A DNA stretch of 40,871 nt. It comes from an uncultured Peptococcaceae bacterium (GTDB taxonomy: Bacteria; Bacillota; Peptococcia; Peptococcales; Peptococcaceae). Under the pieces are notes generated by a model. It ran no database searches. It was not told the DNA's origin and saw only the letters and a list, made by a program, of their open reading frames with translations. The stretch spans positions 1 through 40,871 of the forward strand of contig CALIQN010000073.1 in the NCBI GenBank assembly GCA_938044045.1, written 5' to 3'. Of this stretch, positions 1 through 6,894 are shown piece after piece. The translations under genes and the position numbers were made by a program. Each line of letters opens with the position of its first letter. Position 1 is the first letter of the stretch.

Positions 1-63
1 TCAGCTGGATAGAGTGTTTGGCTACGAACCAAAAGGTCGGGGGTTCGAATCCCTCACAGCGCG
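1..63 (+). tRNA. tRNA-Arg(ACG), 5' part outside the window
   Basis: The anticodon arm (TTTGG, loop CTACGAA, CCAAA) shows anticodon ACG, reading CGU arginine codons after A-to-I modification. The T arm GGGGG/TTCGAAT/CCCTC and the 3' acceptor strand ACAGCGC plus discriminator G follow. The 5' acceptor strand and the first part of the D arm lie outside the window. No CCA is encoded at the 3' end, so it would be added after transcription. Confidence 0.93.
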
Positions 64-64
64 G

Positions 65-97
65 AAGACCATGATAATCATGTCATGGTCTTTTTTT
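65..97 (+). terminator. intrinsic terminator of tRNA-Arg
   Basis: Inverted repeat AAGACCATGA / TCATGGTCTT followed by a run of T, directly behind the tRNA. Confidence 0.85.
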
Positions 98-192
98 ATT
101 GCCTTTTTTAGGTAGCTTATCAGTGCCTTATAAAGTTAGACTAATAGGCGATGTTTTAAAGATAGTGGTTGTGAGACGAATTTTATTCACTC

Positions 193-224
193 AAAAACGC
201 CACACATGGTGTGTGGCGTTTTTT
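193..224 (-). terminator. terminator of the small membrane protein gene (bidirectional)
   Basis: AAAAACGCCACACA / TGTGTGGCGTTTTT hairpin with T runs on both sides, 12 bases beyond the stop of the minus-strand gene at 236-748. It would also work in the plus direction. The rest of 98-235 shows nothing recognisable. Confidence 0.8.
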
Positions 225-235
225 AACGGTTTTCT

Positions 236-748
236 TTATGATGAATGCTTTTTAAGGGAAAGATAAAAGATAAGACCTAAAATAGCAAGAGGATATATTG
301 AGATTTCAGCTTCAAAAAGAAATGGCGTGTGCCAAAGAAACTCTGGCAACCAATCACCTAAAAAAGCATGCCAAACTGTTCTAGCGCGTATCGTGCCAAA
401 AAACAGAAGGGTTTTAAAGGGAAAGTATAGGAGAGGTATGAGACCTAAGTAGGGTACGAAGGGAGACTTCACCTTTAAAGTAACCTTAAGCACTTTAGAG
501 AGTAAAATACCAAGTGTAATAACACTAATAAAGCCAAATAGTGGTTTTATCCACATAAAATCATCATCAAAAAGATAAAGCCCACTGTTACTATCATATA
601 CTCCAGGCTCTATTTCTAGCCCAAAAAAATCATTGACTTTAAACGCCCAAGAAAGGCTTTGACCATTTCTCCATGTGCCCATGTAAATATAACAAAGTGT
701 TATAATGATACCAAGAAAGCCTAGTAAGATTTTTACCCCTTTTTTCAT
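236..748 (-). CDS. small integral membrane protein, unknown function
   Basis: A 170-residue protein starting at the ATG at 748, chosen because AGGAGGCGATAG sits directly upstream; a longer reading to 775 has no ribosome binding site. Four hydrophobic segments are visible: near the N-terminus (KILLGFLGIIITLCY), around residues 62-83 (FGFISVITLGILL), 94-115 (YLGLIPLLYFPFKTLLFFG) and at the C-terminus (YPLAILGLIFYLSL). The rest is short polar loops, with an Asp-rich stretch (LFDDDFMW) between the first two. I see no catalytic motif and do not recognise the family. It is a single-gene unit with its own terminator. Confidence 0.75.
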   Translation of the reverse strand: MKKGVKILLGFLGIIITLCYIYMGTWRNGQSLSWAFKVNDFFGLEIEPGVYDSNSGLYLFDDDFMWIKPLFGFISVITLGILLSKVLKVTLKVKSPFVPYLGLIPLLYFPFKTLLFFGTIRARTVWHAFLGDWLPEFLWHTPFLFEAEISIYPLAILGLIFYLSLKKHSS

Positions 749-833
749 TCTATCGCCTCCTAAGTTCATTGGCAATGTAGATACAAATGGTATGACTTGT
801 GCAAATAAAATCCTAGTTTATTATTTCATGACT

Positions 834-897
834 TTACAAGAATAGTTTATACCATATTACAAGAATAGTATATAGTATATTTTAATAACATATACTA
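834..897. repeat. direct and inverted repeats in an AT-rich intergenic region
   Basis: TTACAAGAATAGT occurs at 834-846 and again at 857-869 (period 23). It is followed by a perfect 8-bp inverted repeat, TAGTATAT (873-880) and ATATACTA (890-897). The region lies between divergent genes (236-748 minus and 1078-1584 plus), so it may hold the minus-strand promoter and a regulator site. The remainder of 749-990 shows nothing else clear. Confidence 0.6.
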
Positions 898-990
898 AAG
901 GTGGTAATTTTATCCTGTCTCAAGCCCAATTGCTTTATCTTCCTGTAGTGAGTTTTTAAAGGACTGCTTTTGGATAAAGCTTCCTATTCT

Positions 991-1018
991 TTGATACTTA
1001 ACTTATCCATGATACAAT
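991..1018 (+). promoter_or_regulatory. sigma-70-type promoter of the DUF2004-like gene
   Basis: TTGATA at 991-996, 16-base spacer, TACAAT at 1013-1018. Transcription would start near 1025, about 50 bases before the chosen start codon. Confidence 0.6.
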
Positions 1019-1077
1019 ACAGTTAACGATTTAAAATGTACAATTTAAAAAGTATGGTCAGAAATGAGGTTGTTAAG

Positions 1078-1584
1078 ATGCACTTAAAAAGTCAGCATTA
1101 TCCAAATATTGAATACGAAAAAGGGGAAGAAATTTTTTTCTCCCCAGAGGAGATTGGCACATCTTTTTACTTTGATGTTGAAGAAGAACTCACTTTAGAT
1201 GATAGGGCAATGAGCCTTGTGGCTTCAATGCTTGATGAAGTCGATAGCTTAGTAGAAGTCGCTAAAGCGTCTTTAAAAAAGATACTACAAGATAAAGAAA
1301 ATCAGTATTATGAAACTGTTGCTTATTTTATGGCATTTTATAAAGATGAAATGGATGATGATGCACTAGTAGGACTCTTTCCATCAAGCGATATTAAGAC
1401 GATGAGGGCGATAGAAATGGTGGATTTTTTAGCAATTCAACGTTTTGGGAGTTTGATTTACGCAACAACAAATCAACAATTGTTTATTTTGGATTTGAGT
1501 TTTAATCCAGAGCTAACAGACGAGCTAATGGTGATTTATTTTAATCTAGAAAAGCAAATTGTTGCTATCAGTCATGAAAGTTAA
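1078..1584 (+). CDS. DUF2004-like acidic cytoplasmic protein
   Basis: A soluble, acidic protein of 168 residues from the ATG at 1078, which has GAGG eight bases upstream. In-frame ATGs at 1036 and 1054 lack a ribosome binding site, so the start is not certain. The C-terminal pattern, a hydrophobic strand (DELMVIYFNLEK) followed by QIVAISHES, resembles the end of DUF2004-type proteins, often found as single genes or near toxin-immunity loci. The middle is helical with several acidic pairs. No catalytic residues are evident; family assignment is from memory of the C-terminal pattern only. It has its own promoter and terminator. Confidence 0.6.
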   Translation: MHLKSQHYPNIEYEKGEEIFFSPEEIGTSFYFDVEEELTLDDRAMSLVASMLDEVDSLVEVAKASLKKILQDKENQYYETVAYFMAFYKDEMDDDALVGLFPSSDIKTMRAIEMVDFLAIQRFGSLIYATTNQQLFILDLSFNPELTDELMVIYFNLEKQIVAISHES

Positions 1585-1617
1585 TTGATAAAAATGATAG
1601 CATTGCAAGATGAAACT

Positions 1618-1651
1618 AAACAAGACAATAGCCTAGACTATTGTCTTGTTT
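1618..1651 (+). terminator. intrinsic terminator
   Basis: AAACAAGACAATAG / CTATTGTCTTGTTT, a perfect 14-bp stem with 6-base loop, 34 bases after the stop of the DUF2004-like gene. Confidence 0.8.
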
Positions 1652-1695
1652 GCTGTATATTACATAAATTATAAAAAATGATTTGGGTGAGTATT

Positions 1696-1729
1696 ATGGT
1701 ATTTTTTTGTGGTGGACAAAAAATACCAT
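1696..1729. promoter_or_regulatory. long palindrome in the lut control region, possible operator
   Basis: ATGGTATTTTTTTGT (1696-1710) and ACAAAAAATACCAT (1716-1729) form an inverted repeat that differs only by one T. It is too AT-rich, and has no trailing T run, to be a good terminator. It lies about 130 bases upstream of the best lut promoter. The outer ATGGTA/TACCAT arms recall GntR-type TGGT...ACCA operators, but the spacing is larger; this is inference. Confidence 0.5.
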
Positions 1730-1861
1730 CTCATGAATAAGTAAAGTTTATAGTTATTAAAAAATGAGGTATAATCTGCCTAGGTAGGCTTTAAAAGGGA
1801 TTTTTTAATGTTTTTGTCATGTAAATCTGACAACTACAGTTAGAAAATTGTGTGAAGTTTG

Positions 1862-1891
1862 TTGCCAAAAATCTTGGCATTTTGGTATAAT
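1862..1891 (+). promoter_or_regulatory. promoter of lutABC
   Basis: TTGCCA at 1862-1867, 18-base spacer, TATAAT at 1886-1891, with TGG directly before the -10 box (extended -10). A second, less convincing TATAAT lies at 1770-1775. The 5' leader would be about 95 bases long. The remaining bases of 1652-1993 hold only the palindrome described separately. Confidence 0.7.
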
Positions 1892-1993
1892 GGAAGTGCT
1901 ATTTGATAAGTTTTTCTAATGGCAGGTAAGCCTTGTTTTTTACTCTTTTTGAGTAGATGGAGATAATACTATTTTATAGAGGAAGGTGTCAAA

Positions 1994-2731
1994 ATGAAGA
2001 TTCATTTATTTTCCCAATGTATGGTCGATATGTTCTATCCAAAAGTTGGGATTGCCGCAGTAGAAGTGTTGGAGCGTTTGGGTTGTGAAATCGTCTTTCC
2101 TAAGGCTCAAGCTTGCTGTGGTCAGCCATTGATTAACTCTGGCTATGTACAAGCCTCTAAGGCAGCAATGAAAAACACCATCAAAGCTTTTGAAGGTGCA
2201 GAATACATTGTCAGCCTTTCTGGTTCATGCGCTTTTGCAATGAAGGAAGAATACCCTCATCTTTTGGCAGATGAACCACAATGGGCAATGCGTGCAAAGG
2301 AAATGGGCAGTCATCTTTATGAATTTACAGAATTTATTGTAGATGTTTTAGGTGTGACTGATGTTGGGGCAAAACTCAACAAAACATTGACTTATCACAA
2401 ATCTTGTCACTCTACCCGTCTTTTGGGTGTTAAAGAACAACCAATGAAGCTTTTAGAAAAGGTAGAGGGCTTACAATACATCGAGATGAACCAAGCGCTT
2501 AGATGCTGTGGTTTTGGGGGGACTTTCTCAGTCAAGCAACCTGTACTTTCTGAACAAATCGTTGTTGAAAAGGCACAAAGTGTTGTGGATACAGGTGCAG
2601 AAATCCTTTGTGGATCTGATCAGGCTTGCTTGATGAATATCGCTGGTCGTCTTGATCGTATGCGTGACAATGGTCAATTGAATCGTGACATTAAAGTCAT
2701 GCACATTGCTGAGGTCTTAAACTCAAGATAG
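1994..2731 (+). CDS. lutA: L-lactate oxidation iron-sulfur subunit LutA
   Basis: LutA/YkgE-type protein of 245 residues, the usual length. It carries two cysteine-rich CCG domains: CCG near residue 40 (ACCGQPL) and CCGFGG near residue 170, plus the SCHS motif near residue 136; these bind Fe-S cofactors in this family. With LutB and LutC it oxidises L-lactate to pyruvate on the cytoplasmic side and passes electrons to a carrier. The start is supported by GAGGAAGG upstream. It is the first gene of a tight three-gene operon; the gap to lutB is 18 bases. No lactate permease or LutR-type regulator gene lies in the window. Confidence 0.93.
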   Translation: MKIHLFSQCMVDMFYPKVGIAAVEVLERLGCEIVFPKAQACCGQPLINSGYVQASKAAMKNTIKAFEGAEYIVSLSGSCAFAMKEEYPHLLADEPQWAMRAKEMGSHLYEFTEFIVDVLGVTDVGAKLNKTLTYHKSCHSTRLLGVKEQPMKLLEKVEGLQYIEMNQALRCCGFGGTFSVKQPVLSEQIVVEKAQSVVDTGAEILCGSDQACLMNIAGRLDRMRDNGQLNRDIKVMHIAEVLNSR

Positions 2732-2749
2732 AGGTAAGGAGGGGTTAAT

Positions 2750-4192
2750 ATGGCTATTTTATTTAATCAAGATAAAAGCTTTAAAGAGCGTGTTGATATT
2801 GCTGTCCATAACGAATTTAAGCAAAATGCAATTCGCACAGCTCAAAATGTGTTTTATTCTAAACGTAAAGAGTTAGTTGATCAAGTTGATGAATGGCAAG
2901 ATTTCCGCCAAGAAGCTGCAGACTTGCGTGACCATGTGCTAGCAAATCTTGACTACTATCTCAATCAATTTGCTGAAAATGCTGAAAAGAATGGTTGTAA
3001 GGTTTACTTTGCACAAACAGATAAGGAAGCTTCTGCACAAGTCCTTGAAATCTTCAAGGCAAAACAAGCAAAAATGCTTGTTAAGTCAAAATCAATGATG
3101 ACTGAAGAAATTGACTTAAACCATGTTCTTTTAGAGGCTGGTATTGAAGTCAATGAAACAGACTTAGCAGAAAGTATCCTCCAAACAGCGGACTGGGATC
3201 CACCATCTCACATCGTTGTACCTGCGCTTCACTTCGAACGTAAGGCAATTCGTAAAATCTTTAACGAAAAATTAGGTTACGAAGGTACTGAAGATCCAGA
3301 AGAAATGACACGCTTTGTGCGTAAGAGAATGAGAGAACGTTTCTTAAAGGCAGACATCGGGGTAACAGGTTGTAACTTTGCTGTTGCTGAAACAGGGACA
3401 ATGACTCTAGTCAGTAACGAAGGTAATGGTCGTATGAGTACTTCTATTCCTAATACTCAAGTTGTTATTCTTGGGATGGAAAGAATTGTACCGAGCTTTG
3501 AAGCCTTAGACGTTATGATGGAACTGCTTATCCGTAGCTCAGTAGGAGCGAAGATTTCTAACTACTTCTCTATGGTCACTGGTCCACGTAAGGCAGATGA
3601 AGTCGATGGTCCAGAAGAAATCCATATCGTCATTGTGGATAATGGACGTTCTAAAATTATCGCTGGCCAATTTAGAGAAATGCTCCGTTGCATTCGTTGT
3701 GGGGCTTGTATGAATATCTGTCCTGTCTATCGTCATATCACAGGTCATGCTTATGGTTCTATCTATCCAGGACCAATGGGCGCAGTACTTACCCCACTTT
3801 TGGTAGGCTATGAAAAGGCAGGGGCCCTTCCTTATGCTTCTACCCTTTGTGGTGCTTGTACAGACCATTGTCCGGTAAAGATACCGATTCATGAGCTCTT
3901 ATTGCTCCATCGTCAAAAACTCGTAGAAGAATTCCACTATCCAGGCTTTATGGAAAAATCTATCTTCAAGGTAGCTGGTATGGGTCTTGGTAGCAGTGGT
4001 ATGTTTGATCTTGGAACTAAGATGGGTGCCTTTGGTATGGGCATCATGGGTGGTAAAAAAGGCCGTCTAGGTGAAGGTACTAAGGGTATTCCTGTACTTG
4101 GTGGCTGGACGAAGTCTCGTGATATGGAACTTCTCAAAAAAGAAAAATTCCGCGATTGGTTTGAAAAGAGAGAGAAAGGCGGGCGTAAATAA
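2750..4192 (+). CDS. lutB: L-lactate oxidation iron-sulfur subunit LutB
   Basis: LutB/YkgF-type protein, 480 residues. The N-terminal two thirds form the LUD (DUF162-like) domain, with the pattern GCNFAVAETGTMTLVSNEGN near residues 206-225. The C-terminal part has two [4Fe-4S] ferredoxin motifs: CIRCGACMNICP at about 314-325 and CGACTDHCP at about 367-375. A Gly/Met-rich tail (about 400-460) follows. AAGGAGGGG precedes the start. It acts as the electron-transfer subunit of the lactate oxidase complex. lutC begins two bases after its stop, so translation is probably coupled. Confidence 0.94.
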   Translation: MAILFNQDKSFKERVDIAVHNEFKQNAIRTAQNVFYSKRKELVDQVDEWQDFRQEAADLRDHVLANLDYYLNQFAENAEKNGCKVYFAQTDKEASAQVLEIFKAKQAKMLVKSKSMMTEEIDLNHVLLEAGIEVNETDLAESILQTADWDPPSHIVVPALHFERKAIRKIFNEKLGYEGTEDPEEMTRFVRKRMRERFLKADIGVTGCNFAVAETGTMTLVSNEGNGRMSTSIPNTQVVILGMERIVPSFEALDVMMELLIRSSVGAKISNYFSMVTGPRKADEVDGPEEIHIVIVDNGRSKIIAGQFREMLRCIRCGACMNICPVYRHITGHAYGSIYPGPMGAVLTPLLVGYEKAGALPYASTLCGACTDHCPVKIPIHELLLLHRQKLVEEFHYPGFMEKSIFKVAGMGLGSSGMFDLGTKMGAFGMGIMGGKKGRLGEGTKGIPVLGGWTKSRDMELLKKEKFRDWFEKREKGGRK

Positions 4193-4194
4193 CG

Positions 4195-4917
4195 ATGTTA
4201 AACGAACAAAATAAAAAAGCTTTTTTACGCAATGTATCTTTAGCGTTGGGGCGTAATGCTGTGCCTGATCAAGTTGAACCTTTCGACTTTTCTAAAGGAC
4301 CACAAAACTTCATGATGAATGACCTTAGTCAAGAAGAGCTTTTGGAAGTTTTTCTTAAGGAATGTGATCGCCTAGGCACAAAATATAAAATGGCAAATGC
4401 AGAAAACCTAAAAGATGTCCTTTTAGAAGTTATTGCAGACTATGGTGGCGGAAAGGTACTCTATCCAGAAACAGAAGAAATGGAACGCTATGGTATCTAT
4501 GAAGCTTTTGAAAAAGCGGCTCAAGAAAACGATAGCACCACTTATGTGATGTGGGATGCCGAAAAAGGTAGACAAGCCAATATTGATCTTGCACAAGATG
4601 CCAATATTGGGGTAACTTTCCCTATCGCTGGTATTGCTGAAACAGCAACCATCTTACAACAATGTAGCCGTGGCAGTGGACGTTCTATTGGGCTTTTACC
4701 ACTCACCCATATTGCAGTGGTAAGAAAAGATACTATTTATCCAAGAATGACACAAACGATGGCATTACTTCGTCAGAAGTTTAAAGAAGATAGAAAAGCT
4801 TTCCCAAGCAACCTTGTTCATATCTCTGGACCATCCAATACAGCAGACATTGAGCTTGTTCGTGTTGTTGGGGTACACGGTCCGATTAATGTCACCTATA
4901 TTGTTTTAGAAGACTAG
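4195..4917 (+). CDS. lutC: L-lactate oxidation subunit LutC (LUD domain)
   Basis: LutC/YkgG-type protein, 240 residues, with one LUD domain. The characteristic pattern VTFPIAGIAETATILQ...SRG.....LLPLTHIAVV is at about residues 140-185, and the C-terminal SGPSNTADIELVRVVGVHGP block is typical. It is the third subunit of the lactate oxidation complex and has no metal-binding cysteine cluster of its own. The ribosome binding site is weak (GGCGGGCG inside the end of lutB), consistent with coupling to lutB. Its stop codon lies in the left arm of the operon terminator. Confidence 0.93.
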   Translation: MLNEQNKKAFLRNVSLALGRNAVPDQVEPFDFSKGPQNFMMNDLSQEELLEVFLKECDRLGTKYKMANAENLKDVLLEVIADYGGGKVLYPETEEMERYGIYEAFEKAAQENDSTTYVMWDAEKGRQANIDLAQDANIGVTFPIAGIAETATILQQCSRGSGRSIGLLPLTHIAVVRKDTIYPRMTQTMALLRQKFKEDRKAFPSNLVHISGPSNTADIELVRVVGVHGPINVTYIVLED

Positions 4918-4954
4918 AAAAATAACGCTCTCTTATAGGGAGCGTTATTTTTCT
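4916..4954 (+). terminator. terminator of lutABC
   Basis: AGAAAAATAACGCTC / GAGCGTTATTTTTCT, a 15-bp stem overlapping the lutC stop codon, with a T run in the right arm. Confidence 0.9.
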
Positions 4955-5019
4955 ATAGAAGAGTTTATAACTGACTATTGTGGTTATATATAATTGGAAA
5001 GCTGATAGGAGGAAAAAAT

Positions 5020-5937
5020 ATGCATGATATAGCGATTATTGGTGGTGGGGCTGCTGGACTGACAGCGGCTTTATATGCGAGAAGAGCAGGCTATTCAACA
5101 ATTGTTTTTGAAATGGGTGTCCCTGGAGGACAGGCTGCAACGACAGAAGTGATTGATAACTACCCTGGATTTCCTAATGGTGTGGGTGGTTCAGAGCTCA
5201 TGATGAAGTTTTATGAACAAGCCCTAAGCTTTGGTGCAGAAATCAAATTTGAACAGGTGGAGCACCTAGAGCTCAAAGGAGAGGTTAAGACAGTCAAGAC
5301 AGTGGCTGGCAAGGTTTATGAAGCTAAGGTTGTGGTGTTGGCAACAGGCGCTCACCCTCGTATGCTCGGTATAGAAAATGAAGACAAACTTCGTGGTCGA
5401 GGGATTTCTTATTGTGCGACTTGTGATGGCTTTTTCTTTAGGGATAAGGATATTTGTATCTTTGGTGGTGGGGACACTGCTGTTGATGAGGCGCTTTACC
5501 TTTCTAAAATTTGTAAAAGCGTGACAGTATTTCATCGTCGTGATGAGCTTCGTGCTAACAAACATAGCCAAGAGCTAGCCTTTGCCAAGGATAATATTCG
5601 CTTTGTATGGAATAGTCTTCCTGTTGCTTTTTTAGGAAAAGATAAATTAGAAAGTGTTCGTACAAAGGACAAACTTTCAGGTGAAGAGACAGAATGGCAA
5701 TTTGATGGTGCTTTTATTTTTGTAGGATATTTACCCAATGCTGAGCTTTTTAGTGATGTGCTAGAGGTCGATGCACTGGGTTATGTTGTAACAAATGATG
5801 AAATGGCAACTTCTTTAGAGGGTGTCTATGCTATTGGAGATGTGCGTGCTAAAAAAATGCGTCAAGTATCTACTGCAGTAGGTGATGGAGGTAGTCTTAT
5901 TCACGATATTGACCGTTATTTTAGGGAGAGAGCGTAA
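5020..5937 (+). CDS. trxB: thioredoxin reductase
   Basis: NADPH-thioredoxin reductase, 305 residues, usual length. It shows the FAD-binding GGGAAG motif at residues 8-13, the redox-active CATC at residues 132-135 followed by DG, the NADPH-binding GGGDTA motif, and the C-terminal YAIGDVR motif that contacts FAD. It reduces thioredoxin in the cytoplasm. The start at 5020 is set by AGGAGG seven bases upstream; a reading from 4978 would lack one. Its stop codon overlaps the start of the next small gene (TAATG). A TATAAT at 4989-4994 may be the -10 box, but no good -35 was found. Confidence 0.95.
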   Translation: MHDIAIIGGGAAGLTAALYARRAGYSTIVFEMGVPGGQAATTEVIDNYPGFPNGVGGSELMMKFYEQALSFGAEIKFEQVEHLELKGEVKTVKTVAGKVYEAKVVVLATGAHPRMLGIENEDKLRGRGISYCATCDGFFFRDKDICIFGGGDTAVDEALYLSKICKSVTVFHRRDELRANKHSQELAFAKDNIRFVWNSLPVAFLGKDKLESVRTKDKLSGEETEWQFDGAFIFVGYLPNAELFSDVLEVDALGYVVTNDEMATSLEGVYAIGDVRAKKMRQVSTAVGDGGSLIHDIDRYFRERA

Positions 5938-6041
5938 TGAATTTAAAGCATAGAAATGCCAAGCAAAAAATTGTTGTCTATATCTTAGTCATCTTACTTT
6001 GTATCGGTCTTTTGTTACCATCTTTTCTATCAATTTTTTAA
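5937..6041 (+). CDS. 34-residue single-pass membrane peptide
   Basis: A short reading frame, ATG at 5937 overlapping the trxB stop as TAATG, with AGGGAGAG about eight bases upstream. The product begins MNLKHRNAKQK and continues into one hydrophobic helix (IVVYILVILLCIGLLLPSFL). A basic N-terminus followed by one helix is the form of DUF4044-like small membrane proteins, though I cannot confirm that family. Overlap suggests translational coupling to thioredoxin reductase; a functional link is inference. Confidence 0.6.
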   Translation: MNLKHRNAKQKIVVYILVILLCIGLLLPSFLSIF

Positions 6042-6075
6042 TAGTATTTGATTAAGACGTTATGGAGGATTAATT

Positions 6076-6264
6076 ATGTCAGAAGAAAAAAATATGCATA
6101 CTTATCAATGCCAAATGCAAAATTGCGGTTATATGTACAGCCCTAAACATGGTGATCGTAAAAACAAAATTCCAAAAGGCGTGCCATTTTCAGAACTACC
6201 TGATACCTATAGATGCCCACTCTGTGGTGCAACTAAGGCAGCCTTTGTAGAATTAGACTATTAA
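6076..6264 (+). CDS. rubredoxin with a CX4C first knuckle
   Basis: A 62-residue rubredoxin. The second iron-binding knuckle is ordinary (C47-P-L-C50-G). The first is C12-QMQN-C17-GY, with four residues between the cysteines instead of the usual two. The rest of the fold matches: YxYSP after the first knuckle, GVPFSELPDTYRCP before the second. Rubredoxins are small cytoplasmic electron carriers, often serving oxygen or peroxide reductases. A CX4C knuckle is known for the rubredoxin-2 type of Desulfovibrio desulfuricans. GGAGG precedes the start. The gene lies close after trxB and is followed by a strong terminator. Confidence 0.9.
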   Translation: MSEEKNMHTYQCQMQNCGYMYSPKHGDRKNKIPKGVPFSELPDTYRCPLCGATKAAFVELDY

Positions 6265-6303
6265 AAAAATGGTTCTAGCAATTACGCTAGAACCATTTTT
6301 TTT
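6263..6303. terminator. bidirectional terminator between rubredoxin and rhodanese genes
   Basis: AAAAAATGGTTCTAGC / GCTAGAACCATTTTTT with A and T runs on both sides, between convergent genes; it serves both. Confidence 0.9.
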
Positions 6304-6673
6304 ATTTTTCCAGTTTACCTTTGTAATCTTTAATACCACCAAGGTCAATAACTGTCGTATAGCCTAATTTTTCAAAGGCTTTTTTAGCTTCTTTACTACG
6401 ATTGCCGCTTTGACAATATACATAGATAGGAAAATCCATACTTACAGTAAATTGAGAAAGATCTGGAATCTTTTCAAGAGGAATATTAATGGCATTAGGA
6501 AGATGCCCTGCCTTAAATTCTTCTGGTGAACGTACATCCACTAGAACAGCAACATCATTTTTTGCCTCAGTTAAGACAGTTTCTGATATTTCAACATTAG
6601 GGGCACTATTGCCACAAGCTGCAAGAGAAAGGGCAAGAAGTAGGGTAAGGAATAAAGCTTTTAATTGTCTCAT
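6302..6673 (-). CDS. rhodanese-domain lipoprotein
   Basis: A 123-residue exported protein. The N-terminus is a lipoprotein signal (LSLAAC, lipid cysteine at about residue 20). The rest is a single rhodanese domain with LVDVRSPEEF.AGHLPNAINIP and the active-site loop CQSGNRS, whose cysteine carries persulfide sulfur. It would sit on the outer face of the membrane. Its ATG overlaps the stop of the copper ATPase gene (ATGA), so the two are translationally coupled. A role in extracytoplasmic sulfur or cyanide/thiol chemistry is likely, but the natural substrate is unknown. Confidence 0.9.
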   Translation of the reverse strand: MRQLKALFLTLLLALSLAACGNSAPNVEISETVLTEAKNDVAVLVDVRSPEEFKAGHLPNAINIPLEKIPDLSQFTVSMDFPIYVYCQSGNRSKEAKKAFEKLGYTTVIDLGGIKDYKGKLEK

Positions 6674-6894
6674 TTTGTTACCTCGTTAATTTGACCTACG
6701 GTAAAGTCTTTTTCTGTAATAAGTTGGTTGATTGTATCTTTTGCTAACGTATCTCGGCTAAGGACAGTGGCTTTTTTATCCTCTAAGCTCACCTCAACAC
6801 TTTCAACACTAGGTAGACTTTCTAGTACTTTTTTTACAGTTGCTGAGCAATGAGGGCAACTCATGCCAAATACTTCAACGGTTGTTTCAATCAT
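6670..6894 (-). CDS. possible CopZ-like copper chaperone from an internal start in copA
   Basis: In frame within copA, an ATG at 6894 is preceded by AAAGGAG with eight bases between. Initiation there would give a 74-residue protein with GMSCPHC near its start, the typical size and form of CopZ, a cytoplasmic Cu(I) carrier that delivers to CopA. The signal is as good as those of the real starts around it. Whether it is used is inference. It may instead be the relic of an ancestral copA-copZ gene pair joined by loss of the copA stop. Confidence 0.55.
   Translation of the reverse strand: MIETTVEVFGMSCPHCSATVKKVLESLPSVESVEVSLEDKKATVLSRDTLAKDTINQLITEKDFTVGQINEVTK

Noticed and set aside
3539..4137. 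Open reading frames on the minus strand inside lutB (3539-3892, 3937-4137)
   Set aside because: They lie opposite a well-supported gene, lack ribosome binding sites and give unlikely proteins.
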